From: an uncultured Oscillospiraceae bacterium
GTDB taxonomy: Bacteria; Bacillota; Clostridia; Oscillospirales; Oscillospiraceae
DNA length: 64,000 nt
Reading direction: 5' to 3'
NCBI GenBank assembly: GCA_910579965.1
Contig: CAJTWF010000001.1
Coordinates: 205,545-269,544, forward strand
Positions 17,836 to 26,471 of the stretch are shown here, in pieces. The position numbers and the translations under genes were made by a program. The first letter of the stretch is position 1. Every line of letters starts with the position of its first letter. A model generated the notes under the pieces. It made no database searches. It saw only the letters and a list, made by a program, of their open reading frames with translations, and was not told the DNA's origin.

Positions 17836-17839
17836 GGCC

Positions 17840-18529
17840 CTACCTCCAGCCCGTCAGGATTCGGTACACCGCCTTGTCCAGCTCCGTTTCAAACGTCTCA
17901 TAGGCCCGCTCGGTCAACCCCTGCGCCACTTGCTGGTTTCCCACCATCTGCGCCACAGAGGACCCCATAATTTCCCGGATAGCGTCGCTGCCCTCGCTGG
18001 TGCTTCCGCCGGTCCGCTCAAAGATTCCGATATGCCCGGACTTCATCTGCGCCACAAAGGCGTCCATGAACTGCGTCGGGCCGGTGTCCTGGAACTGGTG
18101 GCCCCGTGCGGCCACTCCCTGGTACTGCATGGTCCACGCGCCCTTTACCATGACCGGCTTCTTTCCCGCCGCGATGTCCTGCGTCGGAACTTTGGGGTAT
18201 GCGCCGCCGAAACGGTACAGCGGTATCTTCCGCCCGGAGAAGGTGACGGTGGCCTGCACGCCGTTCTGGTAGCTGTATCGGACCCGCACGTTTTTCTCTG
18301 CGCGGATTCCCGCGTCCGTGATGTCGTACTTCTCCCGGATGGCCTGGTTGCTCTCCCGCCGCAGCCTGTCAACGGTCCGGCTCATGGAGGCTTTCATAGC
18401 CTTGTCCACGCCGCCCTGGATACCGGCCAGCAGCGCCTTTGCCCGCTCGATAGCCGCCTGCCCTGCCGCCTCGTTGACCGTGACGGTGACAGACCCGGTG
18501 ATTGCGTTGGTCCTTGCTTCCGTGTTCAT
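17840..18529 (-). CDS. Minor tail protein, GpZ-like
   Basis: 229 residues. The middle and C-terminal parts (AFVAQMKSGHIGIFERTGG, IREIMGSSVAQMVGN) match the prophage minor tail protein Z pattern. GpZ acts at the head-tail junction in lambda. The ATG overlaps the previous stop by 4 bp. Confidence 0.8.
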   Translation of the reverse strand: MNTEARTNAITGSVTVTVNEAAGQAAIERAKALLAGIQGGVDKAMKASMSRTVDRLRRESNQAIREKYDITDAGIRAEKNVRVRYSYQNGVQATVTFSGRKIPLYRFGGAYPKVPTQDIAAGKKPVMVKGAWTMQYQGVAARGHQFQDTGPTQFMDAFVAQMKSGHIGIFERTGGSTSEGSDAIREIMGSSVAQMVGNQQVAQGLTERAYETFETELDKAVYRILTGWR

Positions 18530-18948
18530 TCGTCCACTTCCTCCAGCTTCAACCGGAACATTCCCATTTCCGTCCCCGATTCCACCACGCGGTATTTGTG
18601 GAAGAACGTGCCGCCCTCTTCGTCGTTCATGGACAGCATGGACCCCTGCTCCGGCTTCACGCCGTTCAGGTCCTTCTCCGCGACGTAAAGGATGATGGTC
18701 CGCTTATACAGACCTTGGCCGAAATCGTGCTGCATCTGCACCACGGAGGACCGCTTGCCCTCCTTCGGCCCGCTCTCTATCACGGTGATGTCCTCATATT
18801 CCACGCCGTCATAGCGGATTGTCCGCACCTCTCCGTGTTCGGTCGGATTCAGAAACGCGGCGTGAATATCCGCCGCCGCGCATTGCTTGAACGTAGGCGG
18901 GGACCCCTCCGGCTCCCCGCCTACTCCATAGTCGAACAGAACTTTCAT
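18526..18948 (-). CDS. Probable head-tail connector protein
   Basis: 140 residues, beta-rich, ending in ATGA overlap with GpZ. Position (two genes after the major capsid protein and before GpZ) matches the head-completion or FII-like slot of lambda-type heads. No clear signature, so the role is inferred from order. Confidence 0.6.
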   Translation of the reverse strand: MKVLFDYGVGGEPEGSPPTFKQCAAADIHAAFLNPTEHGEVRTIRYDGVEYEDITVIESGPKEGKRSSVVQMQHDFGQGLYKRTIILYVAEKDLNGVKPEQGSMLSMNDEEGGTFFHKYRVVESGTEMGMFRLKLEEVDE

Positions 18949-19451
18949 TTCCCAAGCAGCTCCTTGACCTGCTTGTAGAGCTTCGCCTCCGCCGTCCCCG
19001 GCGTGTCAAGCCGACGGCGCATAGCGGGAAACTGTGCCGTGGAGACGATAAGCTGCCGCGCCTCCGGGTGTTCCTTGATGAAGTCCCGCAGCGCGTCGGG
19101 GATTCCCCCCTGGAAGGTGGTGTACTGCCGCGCCACGCCCCGCATGGTCGGCCCGCAGTATACACACGGATTCTGGATTCCCGCAAGGATGTCCCGCTCC
19201 GGCGTCTCTTTGGCAGGGGCGGTGCCCTTTTCCTGCTCCGCCGTCTCCTGGGTGGTGGTGGCCTCCCCGGCCTGCTCCGCTGTCTCCTGGGTGGTTGTGG
19301 CCTCCCCGGCCTGCTCCGCTGTCTCCTGGGTGGTGGTGGCCTCCCCGGCCTGCTCCGCTGTCTCCTGGGTGGCGGTGGCGTCCTCGGTCCGCTCCGCCGT
19401 CTCCTGGGCAGGGGCGGTGTTCTTCTTATCTGTTTTCTTACCTCTCGCCAT
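18945..19451 (-). CDS. Capsid-region protein with 13-aa tandem repeats
   Basis: 168 residues from the ATG at 19451 (GGAGGG upstream), preferred over an upstream ATG that would lie inside the capsid gene. Residues ~15-85 are low-complexity repeats (TQETAEQAGEA type, 13 residues each), acidic and probably disordered. The C-terminal ~75 residues form a compact domain with PCVYCGP and share a pattern with the gene at 16852-17181. Lambda gpFI, in the same place, is also an acidic Ala-rich protein; this could be its counterpart. Confidence 0.7.
   Translation of the reverse strand: MARGKKTDKKNTAPAQETAERTEDATATQETAEQAGEATTTQETAEQAGEATTTQETAEQAGEATTTQETAEQEKGTAPAKETPERDILAGIQNPCVYCGPTMRGVARQYTTFQGGIPDALRDFIKEHPEARQLIVSTAQFPAMRRRLDTPGTAEAKLYKQVKELLGK
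19243..19398. repeat. Four 39-bp tandem repeats inside a CDS
   Basis: Four consecutive 39-bp units at 19243, 19282, 19321 and 19360. The first three are nearly identical and the fourth is degenerate. Being a multiple of three, gains or losses keep the reading frame, so the length of the disordered linker can vary between relatives. Confidence 0.85.
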
Positions 19452-19465
19452 TTCCATTCCCTCCA

Positions 19466-20515
19466 TCAGCACACGGTAGCAACCAGCCAGCTATCCACCT
19501 TGTCGGGGATAGGCAGGGGCCGGGCGTCGAGCTGGAGGATGCGCCGCTCCGGGTTGTGGTCGATGTAGGAGTGCATCAGGCGGGAGGTCTGCGCGGTCAC
19601 AAGCTGCTTGCTCTCGTCATAGTAGCTGCACGCGCCGTAGGCCATGATGAAACTCGCTGCCGAGGAAATCAGGATAATCATGTTGTCGTCCACCAGCGGC
19701 TTGACGGTGGGGTTGGCCGGGTCCGTCCAGTCGTCCAGATAGACGCCCGCATACTGCATGATGTCCAGATTGGGCTTGTTCAGGTGGCCGATGTAGCTGA
19801 CGCCGCCCGGCAGTTCCCTGGGGGCGATGATGCCCAGCTCCACCCGCCGGTTGTCCAGCTTCTTCATCACGTCCGCGTCGTCCAGGAACTTGCGCAGGGC
19901 GGTCTTGCCCATGATGGCCGTATCCACGTTGGCAAAGCCCTCGATAAGCACCCGGCTCACCCAGTCCTCCAGGTTGTTCAGGATTGCCGCCTTGCTCCCG
20001 CCCCACTGCTCGTCGCCGGTCAGGCTGACCGTGTTGGTGAAGTCAAAGTCGATGTCCTCCTTCACGCCGGGACCCTCCACATGGATAAGGCCGGTCTTGA
20101 TGGCCTCTGCGCACATATATTCCTCCCGGCGCGTACAGGCGTCGTTCAGGGTCGCGTATTCCTCCATCAGCTTCCGCGCCGCCCGCTCTGCGGGCGTCAT
20201 GCCGCTGTAAAGGTCCTCGCCGGGGAGCCGGGTCATCATCTGCGCGGCGGTGGTCACGATGTAGCCGGACACCAGCGGCGCGGCATAGCTCTTGGTCTGA
20301 AATCCGTCCATCTTCACGGCCTTGCCGCCCGCGTCCGGGTGGACGTAGGGCAGGATTTTCCGGTCGCCTTTCATCAGGTCCATGTCCACCCGCTCGGTGG
20401 GGAAGGTAATGACCCGGTTGAAGAACGTGTCCCGGAAGTAGGTGTGGATGGGCGGGGTCTGCCGCACCACCTCCGCCATATACCGAGGCTGGTAAATATC
20501 AATCGCGTTAGGCAT
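19466..20515 (-). CDS. Major capsid protein (lambda gpE family)
   Basis: 349 residues. Characteristic of the Phage_cap_E family: DTFFNRVITFPTERVDMDLM near the start, later GYIVTTAAQMMTRLPGEDLY, and a C-terminal TSRLMHSYIDHNPERR. HK97-like fold. It follows the decoration protein gene, as E follows D in lambda. Confidence 0.93.
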   Translation of the reverse strand: MPNAIDIYQPRYMAEVVRQTPPIHTYFRDTFFNRVITFPTERVDMDLMKGDRKILPYVHPDAGGKAVKMDGFQTKSYAAPLVSGYIVTTAAQMMTRLPGEDLYSGMTPAERAARKLMEEYATLNDACTRREEYMCAEAIKTGLIHVEGPGVKEDIDFDFTNTVSLTGDEQWGGSKAAILNNLEDWVSRVLIEGFANVDTAIMGKTALRKFLDDADVMKKLDNRRVELGIIAPRELPGGVSYIGHLNKPNLDIMQYAGVYLDDWTDPANPTVKPLVDDNMIILISSAASFIMAYGACSYYDESKQLVTAQTSRLMHSYIDHNPERRILQLDARPLPIPDKVDSWLVATVC

Positions 20516-20576
20516 AATTCATTTCCTCCTTTTGTGTGCAAAAATTTTCCCGCCCCCTTGCGGGAAGCGGGAATGT

Positions 20577-20909
20577 TTATTTCAGGAAAATGCCGATGTT
20601 CCGCAGCGCCGTTTCCACGTCCGCCGCCGTCATGCCCTCCGGCAAAACCAGGCTGTCGGCAAAGTATTCTCCGGTGAGCCATACCGGCCCTTCCTCGTCC
20701 GCCCGGATGCTGTCCGGCACCAGGCCGTAGACACTGGCCTTGTTGTCCGCCGTCAACAGCGTCAGCTTGCCGTCGCCGTCCAGCGCCACGGGCGCGTGGG
20801 CGGGGATGTCCGCCGCCGCCACCTTCACGGCCTTGGCGACAGGTCCGATTCCCGCCTCGAAATATCCCGGCTCGGTGCTGAATTTCTTGACGCTCAAATC
20901 CATGCTCAT
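20577..20909 (-). CDS. Head decoration protein (lambda gpD-like)
   Basis: 110 residues, the gpD size. KFSTEPGYFEAG, AHAPVALDGDGKLTLL and VYGLVPDSI are typical blocks. Trimers of such proteins stabilise the expanded capsid. The gene lies between the protease/scaffold and the capsid gene. Confidence 0.88.
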   Translation of the reverse strand: MSMDLSVKKFSTEPGYFEAGIGPVAKAVKVAAADIPAHAPVALDGDGKLTLLTADNKASVYGLVPDSIRADEEGPVWLTGEYFADSLVLPEGMTAADVETALRNIGIFLK

Positions 20910-20925
20910 GTCGTTTTTCCTCCCC

Positions 20926-22032
20926 TTACTTTTTCTGGCCCACGCTCTTGATAGTCGCCAGGAACTCGTCGCCGCTGGTCATACCGGCGGGCTGGGCGCT
21001 GGTGACGCCGTTGACGCCGCTGCTCTCCGCGTCCTTCTTCACCTGTGCCAGATAGGTTGCGCCCTGGGTCTTGGCGTTCTTGACGAGGGCCTTTGCAAAG
21101 TCCTCCGCGCTCATGGGCTTTTCGTACTTTGCCTCCGCCAGCAGCGCTTCGCTCCCGGCCAGGGCCATTTCCTCCAGGTCCTTGATGCGCGCCCGCTCGG
21201 CGTTGGTTGCGGCCTCCGTCGCCGTCGCCGCCGCCGCTTGCTCGATTTGGTCAACCAGCGTGGGATAGGCTTTCCGCAGGTCGTCCACGGTCTTGATGCT
21301 GTCTTTCGGGTCCATGTCCTGTACCTCCTGTTGTTTTCCCGGCTGTCCCGCCGGTTGATTATTTACGACCCGCTTCACGCGGTTTCGCACAAATTCCGGG
21401 GTCTTGTCGAACTTGGCCCCCATGCTGACGCTGTTGACGAAAAGGACGCCGCCCCGATTCTCGTAGGTAGCGCCCGCCCCCTCGTCTGTCAGCTCGTCCG
21501 CAAAGCCGTTTTCCTTGGCCTGCGGCCCGGTCCACCAGCTTTCCGCGTCCATCCAGGCCGTTACTTCCTCCTTGGTCCGCCCGGTCTTTTTGGCGTAAAG
21601 GCTGATGATGTTTTCCTTGATGGTCGCCAGCGCCTCCAGGTATTTTTGCAGGTCCGCCGCATTGGCGTACCCGCAGTACATACTTACCGGATGCACCATG
21701 TAGGTACTGTCATTGGCGGCAATGACCTTGTTGCAATGGCAGGCGATGATTGTCGCCGCCGATGCACACACTCCGCCGATGCGGGCCGTCACGGTGGCCG
21801 GGTGCTGCTCCAGCAGGTTCCCAATTTCCACCGCCGCAAACACGTCCCCGCCGCCGCTGTTGATGCGGACCGTGATATTGCTGACTGTTCCCAGCCCGGC
21901 CAGGTCCTCGGCAAACTGCTTTGGCGTCACATCGTCGCTGTACCAGCTTTTTTCTCCCGCAATATTCCCATACAGCAGCAGTTCTCCGCTCCCGTCCGCC
22001 GCATTGCGGAATTGCCAGAATTTATTAGGCAC
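20926..22032 (-). CDS. ClpP-like prohead protease fused to scaffold
   Basis: 368 residues. The N-terminal ~200 residues are a ClpP/S14-type peptidase: INSGGGDVFAAVEI, the nucleophile region GVCASAATII with catalytic Ser, and MVHP with the His. The C-terminal ~150 residues are Ala/Glu-rich, helical and fit the scaffold role of lambda gpC/Nu3. The enzyme processes the scaffold and other head proteins. It overlaps the portal gene by 8 bp. Confidence 0.9.
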   Translation of the reverse strand: MPNKFWQFRNAADGSGELLLYGNIAGEKSWYSDDVTPKQFAEDLAGLGTVSNITVRINSGGGDVFAAVEIGNLLEQHPATVTARIGGVCASAATIIACHCNKVIAANDSTYMVHPVSMYCGYANAADLQKYLEALATIKENIISLYAKKTGRTKEEVTAWMDAESWWTGPQAKENGFADELTDEGAGATYENRGGVLFVNSVSMGAKFDKTPEFVRNRVKRVVNNQPAGQPGKQQEVQDMDPKDSIKTVDDLRKAYPTLVDQIEQAAAATATEAATNAERARIKDLEEMALAGSEALLAEAKYEKPMSAEDFAKALVKNAKTQGATYLAQVKKDAESSGVNGVTSAQPAGMTSGDEFLATIKSVGQKK

Positions 22033-23680
22033 TTCCTGTCCCTCCCTCTGTAGTCTTGTCCTCTTCTCCTTTGCCGTCTCCCGCCTGCGGTCCCGGCGTC
22101 TGCGCGGGCGGCGGCGTCGGATTCAGGATTTCCAGGAGCTGCCGCATTTTTTTTGCTTCCATCATCCGCTGCTCCATGTTGCGCATATAGTCCCCGCCGG
22201 TCATTTCCGCCGTTTCCTGTTGCGCCGTGGAATATCCTGCATCCACCCGCATAATAGCCGCCTCTACTTCGTCTTTTGGGTTCAGGCTCGTTCTGGCCGG
22301 TCCCGGCCACACACAGGCGCAGTAGGCTTTTCTCCTTGCCGGGTCGCTGAAAAAGCCTGGCGCGTTGATGCGGCCCCGTGCCACAGCTTCCGCGAGGACC
22401 TGCTCATAAATCGGCTGACAAAAGCTGTCCACAAAATCGTCCCGCTTCACGTCGCACACCCGCCAAAACTCGTTGAGTGCGCCCCGTGCCGCGCTGAAAT
22501 TCTGCGTAAACTGCTTTTCCATCACCTCCGGCGGTATCTCCATGGCAGCGCCGATTTCTTTAATCATGGCGTCAAAGAACGCATTGTAGGCGGTGTTCGG
22601 ATGCGTCGGGTCCGCAAACGCCACATCATCCCCCGGATTCAGGGAGAGGATGGTCCCCTGTCCCATTTCGATACTGCCGGGGTCCGCGCTGTCCACCTGC
22701 GCCTCCTGCGGTACATACTGGCCGATTGGCGACCCGTTCTGCGCCGACGCCGGTTTGACAAGCACAGTGAAGTACGCGCTGATTACTGCGGCGTCGATTT
22801 CCGCCTGGGTATACCGCCCCAGTTGTTTCAGCGTCTCCAGGACCGGCGCGAGGATAGGGACGCCCCGGAGTTGGCCCGCCCGCTCCCGCGTCATAACGTG
22901 GAGGACGTTGTGCCGCCCGGCGGCTCCATAGGCTTCCACCCGCGTCCAGTCCAGCGTCCCGCTCTGCACGGCAAGGCTGGAGTGGGGATGCCGGTTACAT
23001 ATCCAGTAGGCCACCACCATTCCGCCCTCGTCCGTCTCCACGCCCTGGATGATGCTGTGGACGTGGTAGCCTCTTACGTCAGTCGGCACAAGGCGGTCGT
23101 AACCGTCAGGGGAACAGATGCGGTCCGCCTCGATGATTTGCACCTTTGTTGCGTACTGGCTCCCTGGCCGCTCCTTGAACGGCAGCAGCGCAAAGCTGTC
23201 CCCGTTCATCAGGAATCCCATGTAGGCGAGCTGTTGGAGCTTGTAGAAGTTCCCCAGTCCGTCCGCGTCGCACTCCGTCGTGTCTGCCCATAGCGCAAAC
23301 TCCCGCATGATTTTCCTTTGCAGCTCTTCCGCCTGCTCCCGTGTCAGCCCCAAAACCTCCCCGTCGATTTGCGGGGACGGTATCAGCCCTCCCGCCACAA
23401 CATTTGTGCAGAAGGTTTTCAATGCGGCGCTGGCCGTTGGGATTCCCATGTAGGCGTCGCGGGACCGCTGGCGGAGCGTGTCGATGTTGTCCTCGATGTC
23501 CTCCTTGGCGCTCCCGCCGCGAAAGAGCCACCCAATCAGGCTTTTCTTTGTCACGTTCGCGCCGTAGTTCCCGTATCCGCTGTTCGTTACCTCCAGCGCC
23601 CTCCTTGCGGCGGCGCGCTTCAATCCCTGAACCGGGGAGACGGCGGCAACGGCCCGGTCCAGAAAATTCATTTTCGCCAT
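22025..23680 (-). CDS. Portal protein (lambda gpB family)
   Basis: 551 residues. Phage_portal_2-type blocks: RDAYMGIPTASAALKTFCTN, the MTRERAGQLRGVPILAPVLE region, and KQFTQNFSAARGALNEFWR. Dodecamers form the DNA entry port and bind terminase. The order terminase, gpW-like, portal, protease matches lambda. Confidence 0.93.
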   Translation of the reverse strand: MAKMNFLDRAVAAVSPVQGLKRAAARRALEVTNSGYGNYGANVTKKSLIGWLFRGGSAKEDIEDNIDTLRQRSRDAYMGIPTASAALKTFCTNVVAGGLIPSPQIDGEVLGLTREQAEELQRKIMREFALWADTTECDADGLGNFYKLQQLAYMGFLMNGDSFALLPFKERPGSQYATKVQIIEADRICSPDGYDRLVPTDVRGYHVHSIIQGVETDEGGMVVAYWICNRHPHSSLAVQSGTLDWTRVEAYGAAGRHNVLHVMTRERAGQLRGVPILAPVLETLKQLGRYTQAEIDAAVISAYFTVLVKPASAQNGSPIGQYVPQEAQVDSADPGSIEMGQGTILSLNPGDDVAFADPTHPNTAYNAFFDAMIKEIGAAMEIPPEVMEKQFTQNFSAARGALNEFWRVCDVKRDDFVDSFCQPIYEQVLAEAVARGRINAPGFFSDPARRKAYCACVWPGPARTSLNPKDEVEAAIMRVDAGYSTAQQETAEMTGGDYMRNMEQRMMEAKKMRQLLEILNPTPPPAQTPGPQAGDGKGEEDKTTEGGTGSA

Positions 23681-23691
23681 AGCCGCCCTCC

Positions 23692-23928
23692 CTAAATGTC
23701 ACGGGGAACAAAATGGTAAGCCCTGATGTAGCCCCCATTCTGTTCCTCGCTCTCTGCTTCGGCCAGTTTCCCGGCCCAGTATTCAAGCTCTTTCCGCACG
23801 TCGTACAGGTCCGCCCGCGTCAGGGACCGCCCTTCGATTTGGTATCGCTGGCCGGTTGCGATTGCTTCCTCCGCCGCAAGCCAGATTTTCAGCCTTTGCC
23901 TGCACAGCTCTTTACTGAATACAGCCAT
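23692..23928 (-). CDS. gpW-like head-tail joining protein (DUF6148-like)
   Basis: 78 residues, helical, with RLKIWLAAEEAIATGQRYQI. Size and position between the large terminase and portal match gpW of lambda and its Gram-positive counterparts. Adjacent to the terminase stop without a gap. Confidence 0.8.
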   Translation of the reverse strand: MAVFSKELCRQRLKIWLAAEEAIATGQRYQIEGRSLTRADLYDVRKELEYWAGKLAEAESEEQNGGYIRAYHFVPRDI

Positions 23929-25881
23929 TTACACACCTCCGATGCCGCCGCTCAATTTCCGCCACCCCTTCCGGCGGGTTGCTTGTCCCGCTCCAGGCTC
24001 CGGCTTCTGGAGAGGCGGGTTGTAGATTTCCAGCGCGGCGGTCGCGTAGTTGCGCAGGTCCAGCGGCTCGTTGCGCTTGTATCCCTCGTCCCGCAGCACC
24101 CAGGAGACGGTCATTTTCCCCTTGCGGAACCGCGTGATTTTCATTTCGCTTGCCAGTCCCTTGAAGTAGGTCGCGTCGTACCCTGCCCCCTCGTCGGACG
24201 GGAAGTGGCAGTAGTTCGGCCCCCGCTCGGTGACGCGCAAGCGCTGGTAGATAAAATCCTTCCCGGCGTCAACGCCAATGGTGAACAGCGGCGTCTTGAC
24301 CCGGTTATCCGTGGACGGGTTGCGGATGTATGGCACGCCCTGTCCGCCCTTGCCCTTGATGGCGAACACATAGCGGTTGAACTTGTCCACGGTGAAGCTG
24401 TAGACCTGGTTGGACCTGTAGCCGCTGTCGATGCACGCGGCGGAAATATAAAGCGCCGTTCCATCCTTCTTGTGAAACGGCGTCAGCAGAAAAGCGTCCA
24501 GATTTTCCCACACGGGATTTTCCATTGTGTCCCCGATGATTTTCTGATAGCGGATGCCCCAGCTCTCTTTGCCGACGCCCCAGCCCACGACTTCCACCTC
24601 GAAACGGTCCGCCTGCACGTCCACGCCTGCCGTCAGCACCAGCACATCGTCCGGCACCTCCGCGCCGTACAGCTCCCGCCGTGTGATAAGTGCGCCCTCG
24701 TCCACCCGATCGCCCGGCTCTTCCCACGTCTCGCCCAGCTCCGTGTTGACCCACGTTTTCATCTTCTCCGGGTCCCCCTGGCGCAGAAGCTCGGTAGCAA
24801 GCTGGTGTTTCTCCACGACTTCATGCCAGCCGCAGAAGTTGGAGGCCAGCGTATTCAGGTGGAAGCCCCGCGCCTCGGCGTTCGGATTCTTCGCCACGAA
24901 ATGGCCGTGCTTGCCCTGGCGCTTCCACTCGTATTCCCCGAATACCTCCCCGCACCGTTCACACTCGTACAGGATTGGCTTTGTCAGGTCGTCCTTGTCG
25001 AACTTGATTTGTCCCCACTGGAGCGGCTGGAAATGGCCGCACCCAGGGCAAGGCACGTTCCACTCTTCCATTGTACTGTCCAAAAACTCGGTTTCAATCC
25101 GGCTGTGTCCCTTGATGGTCGGCGTGGAGACAATGACCGTTTTCTTGTCCCAAAAGGTCGTTTGCCGCTTCTGCGCCAGCAGCAGCGGGTCCCCCTCTGT
25201 CCCGGCGCTCTCCGGGTAGCCGTCCACCTCGTCGGCCAGCAAAACCTTGATGGGCCGCATACGCAGGCCCACGGGGCTGTTCGCTCCCACGATGGTCACA
25301 TGACCGCCGGGGAAGTTTTTCTTTAGGATGGTGTTTCCGCTGTACCGGCTCTTGGTGTCCACCAGTGCGGACAGCACCGGCATATCCCGAATCATTGGCG
25401 CGAGGAAGTCCTTGGAAAGCGCCTGCGCCATATCAAGGGTAGGCTCCATCACCATCACCGGCGCGGGGTAGTAGTGCATATAGTAGCCCAGCACGTTCAT
25501 CAGCATAGCCGTTTTTCCTATCTGCGCGGCGCTCATAATGACCACCTTGCGGATATGGGGATTCCCGATGGCGTCCATGATTTCCCTCTGGTATGGCGCG
25601 TTGTCCGTGTTCCATCGTCCGGGCGCTGCGGCACTCTCCGCCGACAGCACCCGGTACATATCCGCCCACTGGGATAGCGTCAGCGTTGGCGGCGGCTTCA
25701 GCAGCGCGGCGCAGCGGGCGAACATCGCTTCCGTCTGCGGCGCAAGCTCGACAATCCACACCCGCTTCTTTTTTCTTGAACTTTTCTGTATTTGGTCAAG
25801 AGCCGCTTCCGCCTGCTTTAGCGTCTCGTTCATTTCCATCTTTAGCATGTCCTCTTCCATGCTGTTCATTCTGTGCTCCAT
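23929..25881 (-). CDS. Terminase large subunit (GpA family)
   Basis: About 650 residues from the ATG at 25881; the frame is open to 25989, but the upstream part overlaps another gene and the exact start is uncertain. Packaging ATPase: AAQIGKTAMLMN (Walker A variant near residue 115), VLLADEVDGYP (Walker B), then a Cys4 zinc site (CPGCGHF ... CERCGE) and nuclease-domain blocks (LTAGVDVQADRFEVEVVGW). This is the phage lambda GpA type, which cuts at cos sites. Confidence 0.93.
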   Translation of the reverse strand: MEHRMNSMEEDMLKMEMNETLKQAEAALDQIQKSSRKKKRVWIVELAPQTEAMFARCAALLKPPPTLTLSQWADMYRVLSAESAAAPGRWNTDNAPYQREIMDAIGNPHIRKVVIMSAAQIGKTAMLMNVLGYYMHYYPAPVMVMEPTLDMAQALSKDFLAPMIRDMPVLSALVDTKSRYSGNTILKKNFPGGHVTIVGANSPVGLRMRPIKVLLADEVDGYPESAGTEGDPLLLAQKRQTTFWDKKTVIVSTPTIKGHSRIETEFLDSTMEEWNVPCPGCGHFQPLQWGQIKFDKDDLTKPILYECERCGEVFGEYEWKRQGKHGHFVAKNPNAEARGFHLNTLASNFCGWHEVVEKHQLATELLRQGDPEKMKTWVNTELGETWEEPGDRVDEGALITRRELYGAEVPDDVLVLTAGVDVQADRFEVEVVGWGVGKESWGIRYQKIIGDTMENPVWENLDAFLLTPFHKKDGTALYISAACIDSGYRSNQVYSFTVDKFNRYVFAIKGKGGQGVPYIRNPSTDNRVKTPLFTIGVDAGKDFIYQRLRVTERGPNYCHFPSDEGAGYDATYFKGLASEMKITRFRKGKMTVSWVLRDEGYKRNEPLDLRNYATAALEIYNPPLQKPEPGAGQATRRKGWRKLSGGIGGV

Positions 25882-26005
25882 CCCCTCTCCCTCTCGGCGG
25901 CAACTCTCCCCGCACGCACTGGGGGAATGGGCAGAATACCCGCCGGTCGCTGATTCTGTTTGCCCATATACACCCTTCGCACAGGTCAACCGCTTTCTTC
26001 TTCAT
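25796..26005 (-). CDS. Small Cys-rich phage protein
   Basis: 69 residues from the ATG at 26005, which has a strong GGAGG seven bases upstream. N-terminal half carries LCEGCIWANR ... CPFPQC, a probable zinc-binding knuckle seen in small phage proteins of Clostridia. The second half overlaps the start of the terminase gene in another frame and is low in complexity, so the functional part may be only the first ~35 residues. Confidence 0.55.
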   Translation of the reverse strand: MKKKAVDLCEGCIWANRISDRRVFCPFPQCVRGELPPRGRGDGAQNEQHGRGHAKDGNERDAKAGGSGS

Positions 26006-26471
26006 CGTTGCCCTCCGCCAGCGCAAGGAGCGTCCGGTAGTCGGACAGCTCTTCCAGCGCCTCGTCCACGGCCCGTTTCATTTCGTCGAAAATCTCCGCC
26101 TGGTTGCCCTCCATCTGTGCCAGGCGCGGGGACAGCTTGGCGGGCAGCATCAGGAGCTTGGCGCGGATATTCAGGCACATGGTCTTGATGCCCTTTTCGA
26201 TTTCCTCCGAACTGTGCAGCGTCCCCCGCCGCAAATCGTTCTCCATGTCCGCCGCTTCCCGCTTGGCGCGGGTGAGTAGCGCCCGCTCGTCGTTCAGGTC
26301 GGTTTTCCCGCTCCCCTTCCGCAGATACATGATGTACCGCGTGATGGTCGCTTTCATTTCATACAAGCCTGGCATCCGCTCGCTGATAATGCCCTCATCC
26401 CGCAACTGCCGGACCCGGCGCGGCGTCAGCGCCAGCCAGTCCGCCACGGCTTCACAGGTGTATAGCCTCAT
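25986..26471 (-). CDS. Nu1-like small terminase / packaging DNA-binding protein
   Basis: 161 residues. Residues 1-50 form a winged-helix type HTH (TCEAVADWLALTPRRVRQLRDEG), as in phage lambda Nu1, followed by a helical region for oligomerisation and binding of the large subunit. It lies immediately upstream of the GpA-type terminase, the position of Nu1. Confidence 0.82.
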   Translation of the reverse strand: MRLYTCEAVADWLALTPRRVRQLRDEGIISERMPGLYEMKATITRYIMYLRKGSGKTDLNDERALLTRAKREAADMENDLRRGTLHSSEEIEKGIKTMCLNIRAKLLMLPAKLSPRLAQMEGNQAEIFDEMKRAVDEALEELSDYRTLLALAEGNDEEESG

